Positions 1 through 5,832 of a stretch of 6,460 nt of DNA are shown one piece after another; the stretch's first letter is position 1; the number at the start of each line of letters is the position of its first letter. Location: positions 1 through 6,460 of the forward strand of contig CALCZU010000046.1 in NCBI GenBank assembly GCA_937903155.1, read 5' to 3'. Made by a program: the position numbers and the translations under genes. The notes under the pieces were generated by a model that was given only the letters and a program-made list of their open reading frames with translations, made no database searches and had not been told where the DNA came from. Source of the DNA: an uncultured Bdellovibrionales bacterium (GTDB lineage: Bacteria > Bdellovibrionota > FAC87 > UBA2466).

Positions 1-855
1 CGTCGCTCCAATCGGAGCGCCATTGCCAAATCCTTTGGCCATCGTAATCATATCGGCATCGATGCCTAACTCTTTTGTGAAAAACATTTCTTCACCGCAA
101 CGGCCCACACCTGTTTGAACTTCATCGCTAATATATTTCCCACCATACTCGTGAACGATTCTCACCACTTCCGGAAAATATTCTTTGGGGGGCGTGATAA
201 ACCCGCCGACTCCCATAATGGGCTCGACAATCATTCCCGCAATTTTTCCATTTGTTGTCGTCTGAATCGTAGTTTCAACATTTTTTGCGCATTCGAGCGC
301 GCAAGTGTCAGGCTTTTTGCCAAAAGGACAACGGTAGCAGTAGGGTTCTGCAGCCGAGGTGACGGCCGTCACAGGTTGCGAGCGAAAACGCCAAGTCGAG
401 TGTCCGCAAACCGCTTGAGTGCCGGAAGTTCCTCCGTGATAACTGTGACGCAAATGTACGATCGTGGTTTCGCCCGTCGCCTGTCGAGCCGCTAAAAATG
501 CGAGCTCATTCGCTTCCGAGCCGGAATTAGTGAAAAAAACTCTATCCACTTTATCAGGAGCAAACTCGATAAGGCTTTCAGCAAGTTCGGCGGCATGGCG
601 ATTCAAATAAAACACAGTCGTGTGCTGAATTTCGTCTTCGTTTAACATGTCGATGAGACGTTGTTTGATTTTTGGGTGATGGTGGCCCACCGAGATCGTA
701 ACGATCCCGCCGAAAAAATCTAGGTACTCTTTTCCCGTCTCGTCGAAAACGTATTGAGCTTTCGCTCTGACGAGCTGCAGAGGTTTTTTATAGTAATGGG
801 TCACCGGAGCGATGAAATGTTGTTTTCGGATTTCGAGGATGTCTTCGTTATTCAT
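1..855 (-). CDS. Class III PLP-dependent aminotransferase, AGXT2-like, partial (C-terminus beyond left edge)
   Basis: The first 285 residues of a fold-type I, class III aminotransferase are present; family members are usually about 430-450 residues, so roughly a third is missing. Visible marks are SGSEAN at 111-116 (phosphate and cofactor binding), SYHGG at 138-142, E211 in VEPIMG, the cofactor aspartate D244 in SDEVQTGVGR, and the Schiff-base lysine K274 in MAKGFGNG. A four-cysteine segment (C173, C176, C185, C189 around YCYRCPFG) resembles that of the AGXT2-like/aspartate aminotransferase family branch. The start ATG overlaps the stop of the preceding beta-ureidopropionase gene as ATGA (852-855), with only a weak GGA ahead of it, so translational coupling is likely. 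From its neighbours I infer transamination of beta-alanine or beta-aminoisobutyrate, giving malonate semialdehyde or its methyl form. Other omega-amino acids or glyoxylate as partner cannot be excluded. Confidence 0.93.
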   Translation of the reverse strand, partial: MNNEDILEIRKQHFIAPVTHYYKKPLQLVRAKAQYVFDETGKEYLDFFGGIVTISVGHHHPKIKQRLIDMLNEDEIQHTTVFYLNRHAAELAESLIEFAPDKVDRVFFTNSGSEANELAFLAARQATGETTIVHLRHSYHGGTSGTQAVCGHSTWRFRSQPVTAVTSAAEPYCYRCPFGKKPDTCALECAKNVETTIQTTTNGKIAGMIVEPIMGVGGFITPPKEYFPEVVRIVHEYGGKYISDEVQTGVGRCGEEMFFTKELGIDADMITMAKGFGNGAPIGAT

Positions 856-1718
856 AGTTCCGTCAATTGCTTGTAAGTTTCAGGACGTCGATCGCGGAAA
901 AATTGCCACAAGTCCCGAACTTCTTTCACTTCTTCAAGATCAATTTCGCAGGTAAGCAATTCGTCTTGATCGCGTGAAGCACATTTTACAATCTGGCCCT
1001 TTGGATTACAAATATAAGACTGACCGTAAAATTCGCCGATATTCCAAGGGGCTTCCGAGCCCACGCGATTAATCGCACAAAGAAAATACCCATTGGCAAC
1101 GGCATGTGCCGGTTGTTCAAGCTTCCAAAGATATTCTGAGAGGCCCGCAACCGTTGCCGACGGATTAAAGACGATTTCCGCGCCGTTTAAGCCCAAACAC
1201 CTCGCGCCATCCGGAAAATGTCTGTCGTAACAGATATAGACACCGACCTTTCCATACTGAGTTTTGAAAACGGGATAACCTAGATTTCCCGGTTTAAAGA
1301 AAAACTTTTCCCAAAAGCCTTTCACTTGGGGAATATGATTTTTACGATATTTTCCCAAATACTTGCCGTCGGCATCAATGACCGCCGCTGTATTGTAATA
1401 AACTCCCGTCATTTCTTCTTCGTAGAGAGGGACAATCATCACCATCTTGTAGAGTTTCGCGAGTTCTTGCATCTGCCGAGTCGTCGGCCCTTCGGGAATA
1501 CTTTCTGCCAAACCATACCATTTCGAATCTTGAGAAGGGCAAAAGTAGGGACCTGTAAAAACTTCCTGCAAACAAAGAATATTAACGCCTTTTTTTCCGG
1601 CATCGTGAATCAGTGGAAGATGGGCCGCAATCATGGACGCTCGGTGCTCCTCGCACGAACTTTCCGTCGGCAATTTATTCGCCATTTGAATCAAACCGAT
1701 TTTTACATTTCTTGCCAT
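852..1718 (-). CDS. Beta-ureidopropionase (N-carbamoyl-beta-alanine amidohydrolase), nitrilase superfamily
   Basis: This 288-residue cytoplasmic enzyme hydrolyses N-carbamoyl-beta-alanine (or the beta-aminoisobutyrate form) to the beta-amino acid, CO2 and ammonia, the third step of reductive pyrimidine degradation. The nitrilase triad is complete: E52 in LQEVF, K126 in KYRKNHIP, C163 in YICYDRHFP; a supporting glutamate is at 137 in FWEKFFFKPG. Long stretches such as NPSATVAGLSEYLWKLEQPA (185-204) and WNIGEFYGQSY (225-235) are typical of the beta-ureidopropionase branch rather than of generic nitrilases or D-carbamoylases. The length is normal for bacterial members; the animal enzyme has an extra N-terminal part. 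AAGGAA at 1725-1730 lies 6 bases before the ATG. The gene sits between dihydropyrimidinase (50-bp gap holding a repeat fragment) and an aminotransferase (4-bp overlap), which supports the role. N-carbamoyl-D-amino acid hydrolysis is the main alternative but less likely. Confidence 0.94.
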   Translation of the reverse strand: MARNVKIGLIQMANKLPTESSCEEHRASMIAAHLPLIHDAGKKGVNILCLQEVFTGPYFCPSQDSKWYGLAESIPEGPTTRQMQELAKLYKMVMIVPLYEEEMTGVYYNTAAVIDADGKYLGKYRKNHIPQVKGFWEKFFFKPGNLGYPVFKTQYGKVGVYICYDRHFPDGARCLGLNGAEIVFNPSATVAGLSEYLWKLEQPAHAVANGYFLCAINRVGSEAPWNIGEFYGQSYICNPKGQIVKCASRDQDELLTCEIDLEEVKEVRDLWQFFRDRRPETYKQLTEL

Positions 1719-1738
1719 AATATTTTCCTTGCACCTAC

Positions 1739-1764
1739 TCGTCGCTTCGCTCCTCGCAATGACG
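1739..1764 (-). repeat. Fragment of the dispersed hairpin repeat inside the pyrimidine operon
   Basis: Read on the minus strand, this stretch carries CGTCATTGCGAGGAGCGAAG followed by CGACGA, the same head sequence as the repeat copies at 6268-6335 and 3360-3427. Only the first 26 or so bases are present; the GCCCGTAGGG and GACGGAAGCAATC parts are absent. It fills half of the 50-bp gap between the dihydropyrimidinase stop and the ribosome binding site of the beta-ureidopropionase gene, so it is transcribed with the operon. Confidence 0.75.
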
Positions 1765-1768
1765 GCTG

Positions 1769-3154
1769 TTAAGTCGCACTATATTTTCCCCTCGATATGT
1801 ATTTTCCGAATCCTTTTCCGATGAGAGCTTTGCCGTTTTCGACAGCAACGCTTCCTCGCAGAAGAACAGTCTTCACTTTTCCTGTCACTTGCCAGCCCTC
1901 ATACGACGAATAATCGCATCGCATGTGGTGTGTCTTTGCCGAAAGCGTGTGTTTTTCGCTAGGATCAAAAATCACTATGTCTGCGTCAAGTCCAACAGCA
2001 ATACTGCCTTTTCGATGATGCATTCCAAAAATTTTCGCGGGTTGAGTGGCGGTCACTTCCACAAACTTATTTAAAGTAATGCGATTTTTTAGAACTCCTT
2101 CCGAAAAAAGCAGTTCCATCCGGTTTTCGATTCCGGGTGCGCCATTGGGAATTTTTGAAAAATCTTTTTCGCCCATCTTTTTTTGATCCATGCAGAAAGG
2201 GCAATGGTCAGTCGCAACCGTATGCACAAGCCCCTGCTCCATCCCTTTCCAAAGCGCCTCTTGATCCTTTTTCTTTCGAAGGGGAGGACTCATCACATAT
2301 TTCGCACCTTCAAAACCCTCTTGGAAATACAACGAGTCGTCTAAGAGCAAATACTGGATGCACGTTTCAACAAGGACGGTTTGATTGCGCTTCGTTGCTT
2401 CACGCACTCGATTAAGAGCGCCTTCACAGGTCATGTGCACCACGTACAACGGATGGTTGCCTGCATAAGCAATATCAATCGCTCGTCCGGTCGCTTCGCT
2501 TTCTACAATCTCAGGACGTGAGAGCGCGTGGAACTGAGGCGAGAAATTTCCTTGGCGGCGATTTTCTTGAATCAACGATTCTGCGAGATCTCCATTTTCG
2601 GCATGGACTGTGACAATGCCGCCCCATTTTTTGACTTCGCTCATCAGCGCAATCATTTGCCGGTCGTCAATCATCAACGCGCCTTTGTAAGCCATAAACG
2701 TCTTAAACGAAGTGACACCTTCTTCTTCGATGAGCGGTCGAATCTCTTGTCGAGTGTTCTCATTAAAATCGGTGACCGCAACATGAAAAGAATAATCGCC
2801 GACGGCTTTTCCCTTCGCACGTTCATGCCACGCACTTAATCCCTCACGAAGGGATCGGCCTGGAGTTTGAAAAGCAAAGTCGATGATGGAGGTCGTTCCG
2901 CCGTGAAGTGCCGCGAGCGTTCCGGTTTCAAAATCATCGCTCGAAGACGTTCCCATAAACGGCAAATCTAAATGAGTGTGGGCATCGATTCCACCCGGAA
3001 AAATATATTTTCCTTTTGCATCGATCGTTTTTGAAGCCGTGACTTTTAAATCTCGCCCGACGCTTTGAATTTTTTCGTCCGCGATAAAAAGATCAGCCTG
3101 AAAAGTTTCCGCCGCTGTGACGACTGTTCCGTTTTTAATGAGAATTGAATTCAT
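1769..3154 (-). CDS. hydA: Dihydropyrimidinase / hydantoinase, cyclic amidohydrolase family
   Basis: This 461-residue metal-dependent enzyme of the amidohydrolase superfamily opens dihydrouracil, dihydrothymine or hydantoin rings to the N-carbamoyl amino acid. All ligands of the two-metal site are visible: H59 and H61 in DAHTHLDLPF, the lysine to be carboxylated K151 in SFKTFMAYKG, H184 in VTVHAENGD, H240 in VVHMTCEGAL and D316 in ATDHCPF. Y156, S289 in MSPPLR and N337 in IPNGAPGIE fit the substrate-binding positions of dihydropyrimidinases. The DHCPF and PNGAPGIE motifs favour dihydropyrimidinase over dihydroorotase or allantoinase. The length is normal. The start ATG is preceded by AGAGGA at 3161-3166, 6 bases away. 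It is the first gene of the three-gene run, so the operon promoter should lie in 3155-3260. True substrate range (pyrimidines or 5-substituted hydantoins) cannot be told from sequence. Confidence 0.95.
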   Translation of the reverse strand: MNSILIKNGTVVTAAETFQADLFIADEKIQSVGRDLKVTASKTIDAKGKYIFPGGIDAHTHLDLPFMGTSSSDDFETGTLAALHGGTTSIIDFAFQTPGRSLREGLSAWHERAKGKAVGDYSFHVAVTDFNENTRQEIRPLIEEEGVTSFKTFMAYKGALMIDDRQMIALMSEVKKWGGIVTVHAENGDLAESLIQENRRQGNFSPQFHALSRPEIVESEATGRAIDIAYAGNHPLYVVHMTCEGALNRVREATKRNQTVLVETCIQYLLLDDSLYFQEGFEGAKYVMSPPLRKKKDQEALWKGMEQGLVHTVATDHCPFCMDQKKMGEKDFSKIPNGAPGIENRMELLFSEGVLKNRITLNKFVEVTATQPAKIFGMHHRKGSIAVGLDADIVIFDPSEKHTLSAKTHHMRCDYSSYEGWQVTGKVKTVLLRGSVAVENGKALIGKGFGKYISRGKYSAT

Positions 3155-3184
3155 CGTTTTTCCTCTGATAGAGTGCGTATGGTA

Positions 3185-3213
3185 ATCATAGTTTGGTCAC
3201 GATTTCGAAGGAA
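3185..3213 (-). promoter_or_regulatory. Tentative promoter of the dihydropyrimidinase operon
   Basis: On the minus strand TATGAT (3185-3190) matches a sigma-70 -10 hexamer in five of six positions and lies 30 bases ahead of the start codon. The hexamer 17 bases further upstream, TTCCTT (3208-3213), is a poor -35. The flanking stretch is rich in T on this strand, which is compatible with an upstream element. Supported only by the -10 match and its position. Confidence 0.3.
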
Positions 3214-3264
3214 AAAACAAAAAGCAAAAAAATCCATTAAAACAACATGTTATTGCCGCCCAAG

Positions 3265-3332
3265 CAGTCCTTGCGAGGAGCCGCAGGCGACGACCTGCCC
3301 GGCGCAGCAGAGCGGAGACGGAAGCAATCGCG
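3265..3332 (+). repeat. Dispersed hairpin repeat, copy in plus orientation (left arm of inverted pair)
   Basis: The unit begins with CCTTGCGAGGAGC, continues through CGACGACCTG and GGCGCAGC, and ends with GGAGACGGAAGCAATC. It matches the copies at 3360-3427 (opposite strand) and 6268-6335, with a two-base insertion near the head and loss of a few bases where the others have CCCGTAGGG. It lies in the divergent intergenic region between the dihydropyrimidinase operon and hsp20. Confidence 0.85.
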
Positions 3333-3359
3333 CTGCACAAGAGCGCTCCAGTTACCGAC

Positions 3360-3427
3360 GAGATTGCTTCCGTCTACACCCTACGGGCTGCGCCGGACAG
3401 GTCGTCGCTCCGCTTCTCGCAACGACG
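3360..3427 (-). repeat. Dispersed hairpin repeat, copy in minus orientation (right arm of inverted pair)
   Basis: On the minus strand the copy reads CGTCGTTGCGAGAAGCGGAG, then CGACGACCTGTCCGGCGCAG, CCCGTAGGGTG and TAGACGGAAGCAATCTC. It aligns along its full length with the copy at 6268-6335. With the plus-oriented copy at 3265-3332 it forms inverted arms around a 27-base spacer, so the whole 3265-3427 stretch could fold into one long imperfect hairpin. Inside the unit, the head GTCGTTGC can pair with GCGACGAC (one G-T pair). Confidence 0.87.
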
Positions 3428-3429
3428 TT

Positions 3430-3446
3430 TCAAGTCACCGACTTGA
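3430..3446. promoter_or_regulatory. 17-bp palindrome, candidate operator at the hsp20 promoter
   Basis: TCAAGTC-ACC-GACTTGA has perfect 7-base arms around a 3-base centre. It begins 3 bases outside the repeat at 3360-3427 and overlaps the -35-like TTGACC (3443-3448), where a bound repressor would block transcription of hsp20. It matches neither CIRCE (TTAGCACTC-N9-GAGTGCTAA) nor the HspR box HAIR (CTTGAGT-N7-ACTCAAG). The palindrome is seen directly; its function is inferred from position. Confidence 0.4.
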
Positions 3447-3471
3447 CCTTAAAAAAATCATTCACAAATAA
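3443..3471 (+). promoter_or_regulatory. Tentative hsp20 promoter
   Basis: TTGACC (3443-3448) agrees with the sigma-70 -35 in five positions and, as CTTGACC, also resembles the start of a heat-shock sigma-32 -35. The hexamer 17 bases downstream, AAATAA (3466-3471), is a poor -10, and no CCCCAT-type sigma-32 -10 is visible. The -35 is therefore better supported than the rest. A start near 3478 would give a leader of about 55 bases. Confidence 0.35.
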
Positions 3472-3532
3472 AAGAGGTAGAAAAGTTCTCGACGAAAAAA
3501 CGGGGACTTAAAAAATAAAAAGGAGAAACCGT

Positions 3533-4021
3533 ATGAGAAATCTAACACTTTGGAATGACAATTTAAACACCAGCCCCTGGTTTAATTTAGTGGACTTACA
3601 ACGCAACTGGGAAAAACTATTTGAGGAAGCCACGACTCCTCAAGAAAAACTATTTCACCCCGCATGTGACGTCGAAGAATCTGAAACGCATTATCTGATG
3701 AATTTCGATTTGCCTGGAGTCGCGAAAAAAGACATCCACATTGAGGTCAAAGAAAATGAACTTAGTATTACGGGTGAACGAAAGACCGATCGGAAATCCA
3801 ACGCATTCGCGGAGCGTTTTCAAGGGAAATTCCATCGGGTCCTGACACTCCCCGTGGACGCCGATGCGCAGAAGATTGAAGCCCACTACCAAGATGGGGT
3901 GCTCTCAATTGCTCTCGCAAAAGTAGAAGCGGTAAAGCCTCGTGAAATTAAAATCGGAGACACAAAACCCGCAGCTTTTGAAAAGGCAGCGGAAAAAGTC
4001 TCTGCAGTAAACGTTGCTTAG
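3533..4021 (+). CDS. hsp20: Small heat shock protein, Hsp20/alpha-crystallin family
   Basis: This 162-residue cytoplasmic holdase chaperone binds unfolding proteins during heat or other stress and keeps them soluble for ATP-dependent chaperones. The N-terminal arm (1-42) has the usual WF/NLVDLQRNWEKLF character. The alpha-crystallin domain runs from about 43 to 133, with the DLPGV motif at 59-63, ELSITGERK at 76-84, GKFHRVLTLP at 98-107 and the conserved GVL at 122-124. The C-terminal I-x-I oligomerisation motif is IKI at 139-141 in KPREIKIGD. The length is typical. AAAGGAG at 3519-3525, 7 bases before the ATG, is a strong ribosome binding site and decides the start. The gene stands alone between a divergent operon and an intrinsic terminator. 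A weak helix between 3485-3490 and 3523-3529 could mask the ribosome binding site, but this is speculative. Confidence 0.95.
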   Translation: MRNLTLWNDNLNTSPWFNLVDLQRNWEKLFEEATTPQEKLFHPACDVEESETHYLMNFDLPGVAKKDIHIEVKENELSITGERKTDRKSNAFAERFQGKFHRVLTLPVDADAQKIEAHYQDGVLSIALAKVEAVKPREIKIGDTKPAAFEKAAEKVSAVNVA

Positions 4022-4046
4022 GTTAAGTTTTCATTCCTCCCTAAAG

Positions 4047-4080
4047 AGCTGGGTCTCTCAAGACCCAGCTTTATTATTTT
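4047..4080 (+). terminator. Rho-independent terminator of hsp20
   Basis: A perfect 10-base-pair stem AGCTGGGTCT / AGACCCAGCT (4047-4056 and 4061-4070) closes a CTCA loop and is followed at once by TTATTATTTT. It lies 26 bases after the hsp20 stop and separates hsp20 from the following gene pair. Confidence 0.93.
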
Positions 4081-4146
4081 AAGCTGCAAAATTTCTTCTT
4101 CAAAGGTAAGGTACTGTGCACGCTTTGACTAACGAAGAGGAGTTTT

Positions 4147-4701
4147 ATGAAATTATTTTTTATTTTAAGTCTGGTTCTTTTTGCATTCCAGTCCCAAGCG
4201 AAAGATCTCAATGGCGCAAGCTTTCCGGAAACGGTGAATGTCGGACGAGCGACGCTCTCTTTAAACGGATTAGGAATGCGAACCGCCACGATGTTTAAGG
4301 TTAAAGTTTACGCCGCAGGTCTTTACCTCGCGCAGAAGTCAAATGACCCGGCTACGATTTTAGCGTCGCAGTGGCCTATGCAACTCCAAATGGAATTTTT
4401 CCGTTCTGTCTCCGCAAAAGATGTCCGCGAAGCTTGGGATAAATCTTTTAAAGAAAACTGTGGAGAAAAGTGTAAAGCTTTTGAAGGCTCGATCGGCGAA
4501 TTAAAAAAATTAATGAAGGATATGCAAACCAAAGAACGCATGACTTACACATTCCAAGAATCGGGTGTTGAAGTCGCGTTTGATGGCAAAAAAGCAGGAG
4601 AAGTTGCAGGAGCCGATTTTTCAAGATTCCTTTTGTCGACTTGGCTGGGCAAAAACCCTCCGAACGAATCGTTAAAAACCGGTCTTTTAGGTTTAGAGTA
4701 A
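4147..4701 (+). CDS. Exported chalcone isomerase-like protein (chalcone isomerase fold)
   Basis: This 184-residue protein begins with a Sec signal peptide (K2, hydrophobic 3-14, cleavage likely after SQA at about residue 18), so the mature form is probably periplasmic. After it comes a chalcone isomerase-like domain: GLGMRTATMFKVKVYAAGLY at 41-60, FFRSVSAKDVREAWDKSF at 84-101 and a C-terminal FLLSTWLGKNPP then SLKTGLLG. These match the bacterial family of periplasmic chalcone isomerase-like proteins, which have the fold but no established flavonoid chemistry; ligand (possibly a fatty acid) and role are unknown. C105 and C109 in ENCGEKC could form a disulfide. GAGGAG at 4137-4142 with a 4-base spacing supports the start. 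I see no convincing promoter between the terminator at 4080 and the gene. The following transporter gene starts 4 bases after the stop, so the two are probably cotranscribed. Confidence 0.85.
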   Translation: MKLFFILSLVLFAFQSQAKDLNGASFPETVNVGRATLSLNGLGMRTATMFKVKVYAAGLYLAQKSNDPATILASQWPMQLQMEFFRSVSAKDVREAWDKSFKENCGEKCKAFEGSIGELKKLMKDMQTKERMTYTFQESGVEVAFDGKKAGEVAGADFSRFLLSTWLGKNPPNESLKTGLLGLE

Positions 4702-4705
4702 GACG

Positions 4706-5593
4706 GTGGGCTTAGGGCCGGCAGTCGCACTCGGTTGTGCATTGAGCTGGGCGATAGCCCTTGTGATGTGGAGAAAAGCCGGAGATGAAATTCCGGCCCT
4801 GATTTTAAACGCCTTTAAAAATGGACTCTCACTCCTTCTTTTGATCCCCACACTTTACTGGGTGGAGGGAAAGCTCTGGATCGATATTTCCACAAGCGAT
4901 CTTCTCCTTCTCCTCGCGAGCGGAGCGGTAGGGGTGGGAATTTCCGATGGACTTTATCTGTGGTCATTGAAACTGATTGGCGCCTCTCGACTCGCAATTA
5001 TCGATTGCGTTTACTCGCCTACGATCATTTTTCTCTCCTTTTTTTTCCTAGGAGAAAATTTAACGCTTTTTCAACTCCTGGGGACAGGACTGGTAGTGTT
5101 GGCCGTATATTTGATTAATTCAAAGGATCAAACGCTATCCGTCGAGTCCAAAAATAAACTGTTTAAAGGGGGCTGTGCCGCGATCACCGCGATCGTCTCA
5201 ATGGCAGTGGGGATTTTAATTGTGAAACCTGTTTTCCAAAGAGTCCCGTTATTCTCCATTATCACACTCCGACTACTGGGCGGAACCGTGTTTTCAGTCA
5301 TTGCACTTCTATTGACTCCAGAAAAATTGGGGGGGCTCAGACTGATTTTCAACGCTCCCAGACGAAACTTAATTTTTGCGGCCTCTTTCGTCGGAACCTA
5401 TATCTCGATGGTGATGTGGGTTGCGGGATTTAAATACAATGACGCGTCGATTGCGGCAGTACTTAATCAGACAACTACATTTTTCACTGTGATTTTGGCA
5501 GCATTCTTTCTTAAAGAACCGCTCACAAAAAGAAAGATTGCCGCAACTCTGACAGCCACCGCTGGCGTCCTCTTAATCACCTTTGGAAAGTAA
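4706..5593 (+). CDS. EamA/DMT-family transporter, ten transmembrane helices
   Basis: This 295-residue inner-membrane protein is of the drug/metabolite transporter superfamily, built as two EamA repeats of five helices each. Hydrophobic segments lie at about 4-22, 31-51, 65-85, 90-113 and 119-137 in the first half, and 155-174, 181-203, 221-240, 247-269 and 276-293 in the second. Repeat ends show the usual pattern (FFFLGENLTLFQLLGTGLVV at 112-131 and AAFFLKEPLTKRKIAATL at 265-282). The start is GTG: an in-frame stop at 4694-4696 leaves no other upstream start, and the first helix is already under way by residue 5. AGAG at 4695-4698 is a weak ribosome binding site, and the gap to the preceding stop is 4 bases, so coupling to the chalcone isomerase-like gene is likely. 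The substrate cannot be predicted; members export amino acids, nucleotides or other small metabolites. Confidence 0.9.
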   Translation: MGLGPAVALGCALSWAIALVMWRKAGDEIPALILNAFKNGLSLLLLIPTLYWVEGKLWIDISTSDLLLLLASGAVGVGISDGLYLWSLKLIGASRLAIIDCVYSPTIIFLSFFFLGENLTLFQLLGTGLVVLAVYLINSKDQTLSVESKNKLFKGGCAAITAIVSMAVGILIVKPVFQRVPLFSIITLRLLGGTVFSVIALLLTPEKLGGLRLIFNAPRRNLIFAASFVGTYISMVMWVAGFKYNDASIAAVLNQTTTFFTVILAAFFLKEPLTKRKIAATLTATAGVLLITFGK

Positions 5594-5594
5594 A

Positions 5595-5623
5595 TTGATT
5601 TTAAATTCAACAATTGATAAAAC
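5595..5623 (+). promoter_or_regulatory. Candidate sigma-70 promoter for the DUF4337 remnant and YkgJ-type gene
   Basis: TTGATT (5595-5600) and TAAAAC (5618-5623) are separated by 17 bases, each matching the consensus in four of six positions. They lie just after the stop of the transporter gene and would start transcription near 5630, ahead of the ATG at 5651. The perfect small inverted repeat TGACT-CC-AGTCA (5624-5635) covers the predicted start site. The region is AT-rich, so a chance match is possible. Confidence 0.4.
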
Positions 5624-5650
5624 TGACTCCAGTCAAAACGCGGAAATCCC

Positions 5651-5825
5651 ATGGAAGAAATAGAAGATCCCACTGAAAAGCTCCAGGAAGAAGTTCATCA
5701 TTTAGCTCAGCATTCTAATGAAAAGTGGATTGGTCGAGTGGCCTTGTCGAAAATTCTGGCTAGTCAGCCTAATACTGGGAGCAGCCGGCATTTTTTTTAT
5801 TTTGAAAGAAATTCTTCATCTGTGA
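5651..5825 (+). pseudogene. Remnant of a DUF4337-type membrane protein gene, internally deleted and frameshifted
   Basis: The ATG at 5651 opens a frame whose first 33 residues (DPTEKLQEEVHHLAQHS at 6-22, then EKWIGRVALS) match the N-terminus of DUF4337 proteins as I know the family: an acidic helix followed by a tryptophan entering the first membrane helix. The membrane helix never follows; after about 5750 that frame reads SQPNTGSSRHFF, unlike the family. In the next frame, 5748-5822 encodes RKFWLVSLILGAAG followed by IFFILKEILHL and a TGA at 5823-5825, which looks like the C-terminal membrane helix and tail of the same family. Full-length members have roughly 150-200 residues, so I infer loss of over 100 codons, with the joint near 5742-5752. 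The ribosome binding site is weak (GGAAA). The shifted frame would end at 5836 as a 61-residue peptide. It is probably non-functional; a small intact gene is the less likely reading. Confidence 0.65.
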
Positions 5826-5832
5826 TCAAACT

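Noticed and set aside
115..495. Plus-strand open frame of 126 codons
   Set aside because: It is antisense to the aminotransferase, whose residues and motifs are clearly conserved; the translation has no recognisable features.
1326..1772. Plus-strand open frame of 148 codons
   Set aside because: Antisense to the beta-ureidopropionase gene, ending in repeat-encoded peptide.
3265..3427. CRISPR array or insertion sequence from the repeated units
   Set aside because: The copies are inverted, not evenly spaced direct repeats, and no transposase gene lies in the window.
3173..3511. Open frames across the inverted repeat in the divergent intergenic region
   Set aside because: They are made mostly of repeat sequence, have no family resemblance or ribosome binding site, and overlap the promoter regions of both flanking genes.
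3155..3532. CIRCE or HAIR heat-shock operator ahead of hsp20
   Set aside because: Neither TTAGCACTC-N9-GAGTGCTAA nor CTTGAGT-N7-ACTCAAG is present.
4911..4935. Stretch CTCCTCGCGAGCGGAGCGG resembling the repeat head
   Set aside because: It lies inside a membrane helix of the EamA transporter, encodes normal family residues, and lacks the rest of the repeat, so it is taken as chance.
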